This document shows, piece by piece, positions 31,516 to 38,039 of a DNA stretch of 38,039 bases (position 1 is its first letter; every line of letters starts with the position of its first letter). The notes under the pieces are model-generated. The model did no database searches. It was not told the DNA's origin and saw nothing but the letters and a program-made list of their open reading frames with translations. The position numbers were made by a program, and so were the translations under genes. The DNA comes from Acidobacteriota bacterium (GTDB taxonomy: Bacteria > Actinomycetota > Actinomycetes > Actinomycetales > Microbacteriaceae): the NCBI GenBank assembly GCA_019351995.1, contig JABBOD010000029.1, positions 1 through 38,039 of the forward strand. Reading direction: 5' to 3'.

Positions 31516-33592
31516 CCCTGCAGAGCTGTTCACCCCGAATATCCGCGCGGCGATCGACCGGATCATCCCGGCCGATCGCTGGCCGGCTGGTTGGGCCGGT
31601 GGCGTTTCGGACTATGTCTCCGTGGCGGGCCAGGAACTGGAATGGGTTCACCCCGCTCTCAGCTGGCTGGACTCCGCTCTCGACGCAGCTGCGTGTGCCG
31701 ATGAGGGCACCTCGTTCGCGACGTTGAGCTGGCAGCAACAGGATGCGATCCTCCGCTCGTTCGAAACGGCGAAGGACCCCGCCGCCGCGCACTTTGCGGC
31801 GCTGCGTCGAATCTGCTGGGAAGGCTTCTACGCCTCCTCCGCACATCGCGGTGCTGCCGCGCAGCACACCCCGATCGGGCTCGAGATGGTCGGATTCCGC
31901 GCCGTGCCCGACGGCGTCACACCGGTTGAGCCCGAACCGGTCGCGGGCATTCGACCCGATCACGTTCGTCGGGGATACGACGTGATCGTGATCGGCAGCG
32001 GTCCCGGTGGCGGGGCCGCTGCCGAGACCCTCGCCCGGGCGGGGAAGTCGGTGCTTCTCGTCGAACGCGGTCTCCGACTGCCGAACTCGGCGCTCCGCGG
32101 TGACCATCTGCATGGAAAGCGGAACGCCGTCTACGCTCCATCCGCGGGGCCAGGGGCCGGGCATCCGCGCCTCGCTCAGCTTCGGGACGGTGAAGACCGT
32201 GTCATCGATGGCACCGGCGATGCCTCCCTCTACGGCCTGAACGCCATGGTCTTCGGGGGTGGAACGCGCCTGTGGCAGGGCATGTCGTGGCGCTTCCTGC
32301 CGGATGACTTCGCGATGGCGAGTGCCTTCGGTAACCCCGACGGCGCCAGCCTCGCGGACTGGCCGCTCGACTACGACGAACTGGAGCCCTACTACACGCG
32401 AGCGGAGTGGGAACTCGGCGTCTCGGGCACGGAAGGCAGCCTGACCTCACGCACGCCCCGGTCGGCCGGCTACCCGATGCCTCCGATGCCCACCGAACCC
32501 GCGCGCGAACTGCTCGGAGAAGCGGCGGATGCACTCGGCTGGGGATGGGGTCCCATTCCCCTGGCCATCAACAGCGTTCCGCACGACGGTCGACCTGGAT
32601 GTGTTCGGTGCCCGCAATGCGTCGGCCATGCGTGTCCGGTCAACGCCAAGAACGGGTCGAACAACACCTTCATCCCCCGCGCAGTCGCTACCGGAAACTG
32701 CGAGGTGCTGTTCGACGCCGAGGTCATCGACGTCCGCGACGGCGCGCGATCCGCGGGAGTGACGATCATGGCGGCCACGTCGACGAATCCCGTCGAGCTC
32801 AGCCTGATGGCGGAGGTCGTCGTGGTGTCCGCCGGTGCCGTCGAAACACCGCGACTGTTGCTGGCCAGCGGCATCGGCAACGATCAACTCGGCCGCCACC
32901 TGCACGATCATCGCTACGTCACGATGCTCGGGACGACCGACGTGGCCGTCAAGAGCTTCGTCGGACCCGGCCACTCCGTCGCTACCCTTGACCATGTTCA
33001 TGGGGACAGCATCCCCTGGGGCGGCGGGGTCATCGTCGATCTGATGAGCCTCCTCCCCCTCAGCTCCGCGTCGAGTCCGGCGATGCTCGGAGTGCCGCTG
33101 TGGGGAGCAGACCACAAGGAGTGGATGCGCAACGGCCGCCAGCGGGCGTTCGGCGTCTTCGGGATGGGTCAAGAGATTCCGATGGCCTCCTCGCGCGTCA
33201 CCTTGGCGAATGACCTCCGCGACCGCTGGGGAAGACCGGCCGCCGCGCTGCGCAAGGATGTGCACTGGGCATCGCTCGAGGTCGAGGCGGGCATGGCGCG
33301 GGTCGGCGCGCAGTGGCTGGAGGCGGCCGGGGCGCGGGATGTCCGCCGCCAACATGGCGAGGCAACGGCATCCGCCGCGGGCGAACACTCGTGCGGAACC
33401 GCGCGAATGGGGTCAAACCCGGCAACATCGGCCACCGACCGGTGGGGACGTGTGCACGGAGCGAAGCGGGTGATCGTCTGCGACTCGTCGCTTCACCCGA
33501 GCAACGGCAGCGTCAATCCGGCATTGACGATCGTGGCCAACGCGCTGCGGGTCTCGGAGCATCTCGCCCAGAACTGGCCGACAGGCTCCTAG
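31493..33592 (+). CDS. Fusion of gluconate-2-dehydrogenase subunit 3 domain and GMC flavoprotein (likely sugar 3-oxidase/dehydrogenase)
   Basis: 699 residues from GTG at 31493 (GGAGG 5 bases upstream). Residues 10-125 resemble gluconate 2-dehydrogenase subunit 3: TPNIRAAIDRIIPADRWP and a helical bundle ending RICWEGFYASS. Residues 160-699 are a GMC oxidoreductase: FAD loop IGSGPGGG (167-174) with E191, GGGTRLWQGMSWRF, and catalytic H668 and N675 in LHPSNGSVNPALTI, after EHSCGTARMG. C370, C373, C376 and C381 (CxxCxxCxxxxC) resemble the cysteine cluster of FAD-dependent sugar dehydrogenases, some of which bind an Fe-S cluster. No signal peptide, so cytoplasmic, unlike the usual Tat-exported subunit 3. 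Predicted to oxidise a sugar ring hydroxyl, probably C3. Confidence 0.88.
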   Translation: MDRSPGVSPAELFTPNIRAAIDRIIPADRWPAGWAGGVSDYVSVAGQELEWVHPALSWLDSALDAAACADEGTSFATLSWQQQDAILRSFETAKDPAAAHFAALRRICWEGFYASSAHRGAAAQHTPIGLEMVGFRAVPDGVTPVEPEPVAGIRPDHVRRGYDVIVIGSGPGGGAAAETLARAGKSVLLVERGLRLPNSALRGDHLHGKRNAVYAPSAGPGAGHPRLAQLRDGEDRVIDGTGDASLYGLNAMVFGGGTRLWQGMSWRFLPDDFAMASAFGNPDGASLADWPLDYDELEPYYTRAEWELGVSGTEGSLTSRTPRSAGYPMPPMPTEPARELLGEAADALGWGWGPIPLAINSVPHDGRPGCVRCPQCVGHACPVNAKNGSNNTFIPRAVATGNCEVLFDAEVIDVRDGARSAGVTIMAATSTNPVELSLMAEVVVVSAGAVETPRLLLASGIGNDQLGRHLHDHRYVTMLGTTDVAVKSFVGPGHSVATLDHVHGDSIPWGGGVIVDLMSLLPLSSASSPAMLGVPLWGADHKEWMRNGRQRAFGVFGMGQEIPMASSRVTLANDLRDRWGRPAAALRKDVHWASLEVEAGMARVGAQWLEAAGARDVRRQHGEATASAAGEHSCGTARMGSNPATSATDRWGRVHGAKRVIVCDSSLHPSNGSVNPALTIVANALRVSEHLAQNWPTGS

Positions 33593-33615
33593 TGCCGAGC
33601 GCCCGCACGGTATAG

Positions 33616-33656
33616 CTCAGCAACTGCGTGCCGTCGGGGTCGCCGTCGTCGCTGAG
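33616..33656. terminator. Inverted repeat between convergent genes
   Basis: CTCAGC (33616-33621) and GCTGAG (33651-33656) are perfect inverse copies around a 29-base loop that holds further short pairings (CGG/CCG). It sits in the 105-base gap between two convergent genes, where a two-way terminator is expected. The long loop makes this uncertain. Confidence 0.35.
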
Positions 33657-33697
33657 ACGAGCACCGCGGTCGCTGCCCTCGCTGACGGAACCGCGAT

Positions 33698-34018
33698 TCA
33701 GTCGTCATCGCGGAACTGGCTTCTGAGCTCGTGCTTCGGCCCGAGTTCTTCGCCGAGGCGCACGGCCAGCGCATCGCCGGCGGCCATCCAGACACGCTGG
33801 TTTTGCTCGCTGTCCCAAACCGGTCGCGCGGGCGCGGGCGGATCAGGTTGCAGGTGCACATCCCAAAAGTCCCACCACGCTCGCAGATCAGCGGTGAGGG
33901 GTTCCGACAACGCCAGATCCGCGGGTGTCAGGCACAGCTCGTCCTCACGAAGCGAGCCCCACAAGGGCCAGCGATGACCCCAGTCAGGAAAGAATCGAAT
34001 CTCACGGCTCACTGCCAC
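33698..34018 (-). CDS. Hypothetical protein, Trp-rich
   Basis: About 106 residues from GTG at 34018 (a GTG at 34012 is equally likely; no strong ribosome site for either). Sequence starts VAVSREIRFFPDWGHRWPLW and continues RAWWDFWDVHLQPDPP, with seven Trp in the first half, then QRVWMAAGDALAVRLGEELG. The composition is protein-like and the opposite frames are not convincing, so I accept it as real. No domain recognised. It lies 61 bases downstream of the winged-helix regulator on the same strand and may share its transcript. Confidence 0.65.
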   Translation of the reverse strand: MAVSREIRFFPDWGHRWPLWGSLREDELCLTPADLALSEPLTADLRAWWDFWDVHLQPDPPAPARPVWDSEQNQRVWMAAGDALAVRLGEELGPKHELRSQFRDDD

Positions 34019-34079
34019 CCGGCGATCGTACAACCGCCTCAGACGCCTTCCCGGGGGATGCCTCGGATGTCGCGACGGC

Positions 34080-34376
34080 TCAGGCGGAGGGGGTAGACCG
34101 TGACTGGTTGGCGAACGCTGCCAGGAGCTCGCCGACGCGGTGGTCACGGTCCAGTGGGTGTCGGAGCGGCATCGCGGTGTTGAGGCGGTAGCTGTTGCGG
34201 CGACCTTCGCGCTCGCGCTCGAGGTAACCCGCCTCTTCCAGCTCGGTGACGATGCGCTGGGCCGCCCGCTCGGTGATTCCCACCTGCTCCGCGACATCCC
34301 GCAGGCGCGCGTTCGGATTCTCGGCAACACACAGCAACACGTGCGCGTGATTCGTCAAGAAGGTCCACTGGGCCAT
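34080..34376 (-). CDS. Small winged-helix regulator (MarR/ArsR-like)
   Basis: 98 residues: FLTNHAHVLLCVAENPNARL, RDVAEQVGITERAAQRIVTE, LEEAGYLEREREGRRNSYRL, then MPLRHPLDRDHRVGELLAAF. A single winged-helix domain with the wing at RREGRRNSY and a short C-terminal helix; the LRHP segment after the wing is characteristic of a small actinobacterial group. Divergent from dabB with a 105-bp gap, so it is the likely regulator of carbon-uptake genes. The effector is unknown: no metal-site cysteines and no ligand domain are visible. Confidence 0.88.
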   Translation of the reverse strand: MAQWTFLTNHAHVLLCVAENPNARLRDVAEQVGITERAAQRIVTELEEAGYLEREREGRRNSYRLNTAMPLRHPLDRDHRVGELLAAFANQSRSTPSA

Positions 34377-34412
34377 TTGCTGAGCCTATCGTGGCGACGA
34401 TTTTCCAAGGAA

Positions 34413-34424
34413 GAATTGCAATTC
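34413..34424. promoter_or_regulatory. 12-bp palindrome in the dabB promoter region
   Basis: GAATTG-CAATTC is a perfect palindrome in an AT-rich gap. Its TTGCAA part could act as a -35 with TGTTAT (34441-34446) as -10 at an 18-base spacing, so a protein bound here would cover the dab promoter. The divergent winged-helix protein is the natural candidate. Confidence 0.5.
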
Positions 34425-34481
34425 CCGGTTTTGAATACGTGTTATGGTTTTCGTGTTTTAGAACTCGGGAACGGAGATGCG

Positions 34482-35837
34482 TTGAGCAACATGGTCACGG
34501 ATGGTGTGCTCTGGGGCGTTGGGGCGCTCGGCGTCGATCCACTAGCCGTGATCCTGTCGGCGCTGATCATCGGGTTGTCTGCCGTCATCCAGTTCTTCGC
34601 GCTGCGATACCTACGGGGCGACCCTCGCCGGCTGTGGTGGGTCGTGTGGGCCAACCTGCTCACCGGCGTCAGCACGGTGATGGTGAACGCGCAGACGGCG
34701 ATCGTGTTCGCCGCCGCCTGGATCACCGCGGGCGTGTGCCTGGTCGCGCTGCTGAACATCTATCGGGGAACTCCCGGCGCTCGCGAGGGGACGCGGCGCG
34801 CGGCACTCCGCTTCGCGATCGGTGACCTCGGACTGATCGTCGCGGTCGTCATGCTGGTCGCGCACGCAGGCCGCGACATCCCGCTCGCAAATCTCGGCGG
34901 CATCGTCTCGGGATTGCCGCCTCTCGCGCAGCTGGCAACCGCCGTGCTGCTGGCGGCGGCGGCACTGTCACGGTCCGCGCAGATCCCCTTCCACCGGTGG
35001 TTGCCATCGACGCTGACCACGCCAACACCCGTCTCGGCGCTCCTGCACGCCGGAGTCGTCAACGCCGGAGCGATTCTGGTCATCCGCTTCGCTCCGGCGA
35101 TCACGAGTCAGCCGCTCGCGATGGCGGCGCTGTTCGTCGCCGGAGCGGCGACGCTCGTGTACGCCTCCGCCGTGCGCCTGGTGAAACCCGACGTCAAGGG
35201 CCGTCTTGTCTTCTCGACGATGGCGCAGATGGGCTACATGATCATGGCGTGCGGGCTCGGGGCATTCCCCGCGGTCCTGCTGCACCTGGTGGCCCACTCG
35301 CTTTTCAAGTCCTCGCTGTTCCTGGGGGCCGGCGGCGGCATCCGCTCGCGTGCCACCGAGAGGGACTGGCCAGCGGCCATCCCGCGAACTCGGCGGGTCG
35401 TGACGGCGGCATGGATGCTGGCCGCCGCCGCCTCGGTCGGCGCGTTCTTCGCCGCGGTCGAGACACTCGGCACCCGACCGGGCGACCCGGTCACGCCGCT
35501 GATCGTGTTCGTGATCGTGACCGCCGGTGTCGCCGGGGCGCGGTGGCTGGTCACCGCCTGGTCAGCCCTCGCGGTGCTGGCGGCGATCTGCGGCATCGGA
35601 GCGCTCGCGTTCGGCTATACCGCCCTGCTGGATGTGATCGCCGTCGCTGTCCCGCTGCCCACCGCAATCGCGCCGGCGTCGGCCTGGTTGGTCACGATCC
35701 CGATGCTCGCCCTCGGTGCCCTGCACGTGGTAACCCGGCGCGGCACCCGCCCGACGCGGATGCGCTCGCGACTGTACGCGCGTCTTCTCTCCAGCTCGGT
35801 GCCCTCGGTGTCACCTCGAAAGGAACTCGCCGCATGA
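34482..35837 (+). CDS. dabB: DabB: NuoL-like membrane subunit of the DAB inorganic carbon accumulation complex
   Basis: 451 residues if started at TTG 34482 (GGAG 6 bases upstream); ATG at 34491 is the alternative. About 12-13 membrane helices of the proton-pumping NADH dehydrogenase / Mrp antiporter family. PFHRWLPSTLTTPTPVSALLHAGVVNAGAIL is the conserved proton-channel region, and LVFSTMAQMGYMIMACGLGAF plus HLVAHSLFKSSLFLGAG follow. Length and the adjacent dabA identify it as DabB (PF00361) and not a complex I subunit. It is thought to let cations flow in and drive CO2-to-bicarbonate conversion by DabA. Its stop overlaps dabA (ATGA). Confidence 0.9.
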   Translation: MSNMVTDGVLWGVGALGVDPLAVILSALIIGLSAVIQFFALRYLRGDPRRLWWVVWANLLTGVSTVMVNAQTAIVFAAAWITAGVCLVALLNIYRGTPGAREGTRRAALRFAIGDLGLIVAVVMLVAHAGRDIPLANLGGIVSGLPPLAQLATAVLLAAAALSRSAQIPFHRWLPSTLTTPTPVSALLHAGVVNAGAILVIRFAPAITSQPLAMAALFVAGAATLVYASAVRLVKPDVKGRLVFSTMAQMGYMIMACGLGAFPAVLLHLVAHSLFKSSLFLGAGGGIRSRATERDWPAAIPRTRRVVTAAWMLAAAASVGAFFAAVETLGTRPGDPVTPLIVFVIVTAGVAGARWLVTAWSALAVLAAICGIGALAFGYTALLDVIAVAVPLPTAIAPASAWLVTIPMLALGALHVVTRRGTRPTRMRSRLYARLLSSSVPSVSPRKELAA

Positions 35838-38039
35838 ACCTCTCTCTGCGCACCGCCGTCGCCGTGGCCGCACGGTCGGTCACCCGGTCGTGGCCGCTCG
35901 ACTCCTTCATCGCGATCAACCCGGTCGCCGACCTCGAGAGCATGCCATTCGACGACGCGCCGCCCGCCCTGCGAACCACCCGCAAGGCCGACGCCTATCG
36001 AGCGGACTACCACTCGGGTCGGATCGACTTCGCGGATCTCGAGGCGGCGGTCCGGGAGCGGATCCCCGAGTTCGACTCTCCCCGCCGAGCGGCGATCGGA
36101 GGCGTGTCCGTGCTTCCCGCGACCGTGGTCGCCTGTGATATCGCCCTGCCGCCGAACTCGACGGACTCGACGGCGGTGCCACCTGACGGCACGTCCGGCA
36201 GGCACGAGCGCCTCGATCACCTCACCGCCAAGTGGGTTGCGGCGTACCTCGACCCTGACCCGCTGTGGCGCATGCCGGGGGCCGACGACGGACTGTTCGC
36301 TGCGTTCCGGCGACTCGCCCGCTACGACCCCGACCTCACGCGACGAGAGCGTCAGCGCCTCGAAGCACTCCCGCCGACCGCCGACGACGCCCTCGCCGCG
36401 GCGTTGGTCGAGCTGAGGGTGACGGCTGAGCGGCAGGCCGACGTTCTTCAGAACGAGCTCGCGCAGTTGCCCGGGTGGGTGGCTCATCTGAAATGGCGGG
36501 CAGACCAGCTCGGCGACATCGATCTGACCTCCTATCTGGCTCTTCGGCTCAGCCTGCGCGCGGCAATCTCGGAGCCCGTCGCCGCAGCACCCGAGCCCGG
36601 CCCCGCTGAGGGCGCGCCGCTTCACGACGCGACGCTCCGGGCCACGCGAGTGCTCGGCTCTTTGCTCCCGGATGCCGCGGTCGACCCCGGCGATGTCGCC
36701 GTCATTCGTGGAATTCTCGCCGCGCATCCCCCTTCCGACCATGTCCTCACCTGGCAGCGGGCGTACGAAATCCACTACCGTGACGCGCTCCTGGACTCGA
36801 TTCGGGCACAGGCGGAGCTCGAGACTCCCCGGCCCGGCAGCGGGCCGACCACCCAGGTGCTCTTCTGCATCGACCCGCGCTCGGAGGGCATTCGGCGCCA
36901 CCTGGAGGCGGACCCCCGCGTCGAGACCTTCGGCGTCGCCGGATTCTTCGGGGTGCCGATCCGATTCGCGCGATACGGTGCCCGCGGACGGATCGATGCG
37001 CTGCCGGCGCTTCTCTCCCCCCGGCACGCCGCCACCGAGCACCCGGTGGACCCTCGCCGCGCGGCACGGCACACGGCCGGGCTCCGGCTGCGGAGCGCTT
37101 TCGCCGCGACCGTGCACAGCAGTGAGAACTCGGTTCTGACACCGTTCGCCTTCGCCGAGGCGAGCGGTGTGCTCTATGGCGTCGCCACTCTGATGCGCAC
37201 GCTGGCGCCCGGCATGACCGCGCACCTCCGCCGTCGAGTCGCCGAGATACTGGCGCCTCGTCTCGCGAGCACCATCACGATCGCGGAGGCGTTCACGATC
37301 GACGAGCGGGTCTCCCTCGCGGAGACGGTCCTTCGGATGACCGGGCTCCGAAGCTTCGCCCCGCTCGTGATTCTGACCGGGCACGGCTCGACCACCACCA
37401 ACAACCTGTACGAATCGGCCCTGCAGTGCGGCGCGTGCGGCGGCAACCCAGGAGATGCGAACGCACGGTCGGCGGCGGCCATCTTCAACGACCCCGACGT
37501 GCGGTCACGCCTTGCCGACCGCGGCATCGTCATCCCCGACGACACCGTGTTCGTCGCGGCCGAGCACGACACAACACTCGACACGGTCGAGATCCTCGAC
37601 CGCCACCGCCTGCCCGAGCACTGCCGTGGGCTCATCGCCGAGTTCGACCGCCTCCAAGGCGCGGCCGGCGAGGCGTTGATCCGGGAGCGTGCAGCAGACC
37701 TGCCGGGGGCATCCGCACGTCATCGTCCAGGGCGCGTGCGTCGGCGAGCCCACGACTGGGCGGAGGTCTACCCGGAGTGGGGGCTCACCGGCAACGCCGC
37801 CATGATCGTCGGTCCCCGCGCGACCACGCGGGGCGTCGACCTGCAACGGCGCGTCTTTCTGCACTCATACGATGCCGCGGCCGACCCCGACGGCACGGGA
37901 CTCGAATCCATCCTCACCGCGCCGGTGGTCGTCGCCCAGTGGATCAACCACCAGTACTACTTCTCGGCGATCGATCCCGAGCGGTGGGGCGCCGGGACCA
38001 AGACGATCCACAACGCCATCGGCACGCTGGGGGTTCTCG
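35834..38039 (+). CDS. dabA: DabA (DUF2309/UPF0753), inorganic carbon accumulation, 3' end outside window
   Basis: 735 codons are present and the frame is still open at the window edge. Starts MNLSLRTAVAVAARSVTRSW, then PLDSFIAINPVADLESMPF, the DUF2309 lead. The carbonic-anhydrase-like zinc site is intact: C345 and D347 in FCIDPRSEG, H517 in LTGHGSTTTNN and C532 in ALQCGACGG; the 172- and 15-residue spacings match C351/D353/H524/C539 of the Halothiobacillus protein. ALQCGACGGNPGDANARSAA is a family hallmark. It is a cytoplasmic protein bound to DabB that hydrates CO2 in one direction, trapping bicarbonate. Autotrophs use it for CO2 concentration; heterotrophs probably use it to feed carboxylases at ambient CO2. 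Confidence 0.93.
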   Translation, partial: MNLSLRTAVAVAARSVTRSWPLDSFIAINPVADLESMPFDDAPPALRTTRKADAYRADYHSGRIDFADLEAAVRERIPEFDSPRRAAIGGVSVLPATVVACDIALPPNSTDSTAVPPDGTSGRHERLDHLTAKWVAAYLDPDPLWRMPGADDGLFAAFRRLARYDPDLTRRERQRLEALPPTADDALAAALVELRVTAERQADVLQNELAQLPGWVAHLKWRADQLGDIDLTSYLALRLSLRAAISEPVAAAPEPGPAEGAPLHDATLRATRVLGSLLPDAAVDPGDVAVIRGILAAHPPSDHVLTWQRAYEIHYRDALLDSIRAQAELETPRPGSGPTTQVLFCIDPRSEGIRRHLEADPRVETFGVAGFFGVPIRFARYGARGRIDALPALLSPRHAATEHPVDPRRAARHTAGLRLRSAFAATVHSSENSVLTPFAFAEASGVLYGVATLMRTLAPGMTAHLRRRVAEILAPRLASTITIAEAFTIDERVSLAETVLRMTGLRSFAPLVILTGHGSTTTNNLYESALQCGACGGNPGDANARSAAAIFNDPDVRSRLADRGIVIPDDTVFVAAEHDTTLDTVEILDRHRLPEHCRGLIAEFDRLQGAAGEALIRERAADLPGASARHRPGRVRRRAHDWAEVYPEWGLTGNAAMIVGPRATTRGVDLQRRVFLHSYDAAADPDGTGLESILTAPVVVAQWINHQYYFSAIDPERWGAGTKTIHNAIGTLGVL

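Noticed and set aside
33609..33622. GGTATAGCTCAGC resembles the D-arm start of a tRNA
   Set aside because: No anticodon arm, T-arm box or acceptor stem follows; it is a chance match, and the CTCAGC part fits better in the inverted repeat with 33651-33656.
1..38039. CRISPR arrays, insertion sequences, integrases, attachment sites, prophage genes
   Set aside because: No regular repeat-spacer pattern, transposase, recombinase or flanking direct repeats seen anywhere in the window.

Overview
The window is high-GC, densely packed bacterial DNA. Genes overlap by ATGA/GTGA junctions, GTG and TTG starts are common, and there is an HspR/Hsp20 pair, a TIGR03620-type F420-dependent oxidoreductase and a sugar ABC transporter without its own ATPase. 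Together these suggest an actinobacterium, probably Microbacteriaceae or a close relative (inference; no rRNA or other marker is present). No rRNA, tRNA, CRISPR array, insertion sequence or prophage gene was found, and no gene-free stretch exceeds about 210 bases.

Layout. (1) 1-1.8 kb, minus: a cut-off SRPBCC gene, then a fluoride-resistance operon (universal stress protein and two overlapping fluC genes). Its leader looks like a fluoride riboswitch whose last strand can also join a hairpin that hides the ribosome binding site. (2) 1.9-6.9 kb, minus: an acid-catabolism operon (two fumarylacetoacetate-hydrolase-family enzymes, a two-subunit CoA-transferase, a DmdC-like acyl-CoA dehydrogenase). 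(3) 7.0-13.5 kb, plus: an IclR regulator divergent from that operon, then a carboxymuconolactone-decarboxylase-family protein, two short-chain dehydrogenases and a NitT/TauT-type ABC importer with two different permeases. Regions 2 and 3 read as one regulon that imports a small organic substrate, oxidises it, cleaves it and activates it with CoA. (4) 13.5-17.6 kb: a Gfo/Idh/MocA oxidoreductase with a sugar isomerase/epimerase (minus), divergent from a TetR regulator, then a DHA2-type exporter. (5) 17.6-19.2 kb, minus: dienelactone hydrolase, a muconolactone-isomerase-like protein and a Dabb protein. (6) 19.2-20.4 kb: Hsp20 with a small unknown protein, divergent from an HspR-like regulator. 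(7) 20.5-22.3 kb, minus: F420-type and quinone-type oxidoreductases.

(8) 22.4-33.6 kb is a carbohydrate locus. On the minus strand are a LacI regulator and an operon of a levoglucosan-dehydrogenase-like Gfo/Idh protein, a ThuA protein, a second Gfo/Idh protein and a GH1 beta-glucosidase. On the plus strand are a CUT1 importer (Tat-type lipoprotein and two permeases, no ATPase) and a single-chain fusion of a gluconate-2-dehydrogenase-subunit-3 domain to a GMC flavoprotein. The gene set fits import of a glycoside, oxidation of the sugar (probably at C3), cleavage of the 3-keto sugar and reduction back to an ordinary sugar. (9) 33.7-38.0 kb: an unknown small protein, a winged-helix regulator and, divergently, dabB and dabA for inorganic-carbon uptake; dabA runs off the right edge.

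The observations most worth checking are the fluoride riboswitch with its expression platform, the complementary Phe-box changes in the FluC pair, the 3-keto-glycoside locus with its fused GMC enzyme, and the DAB carbon-uptake operon in an apparently heterotrophic actinobacterium.
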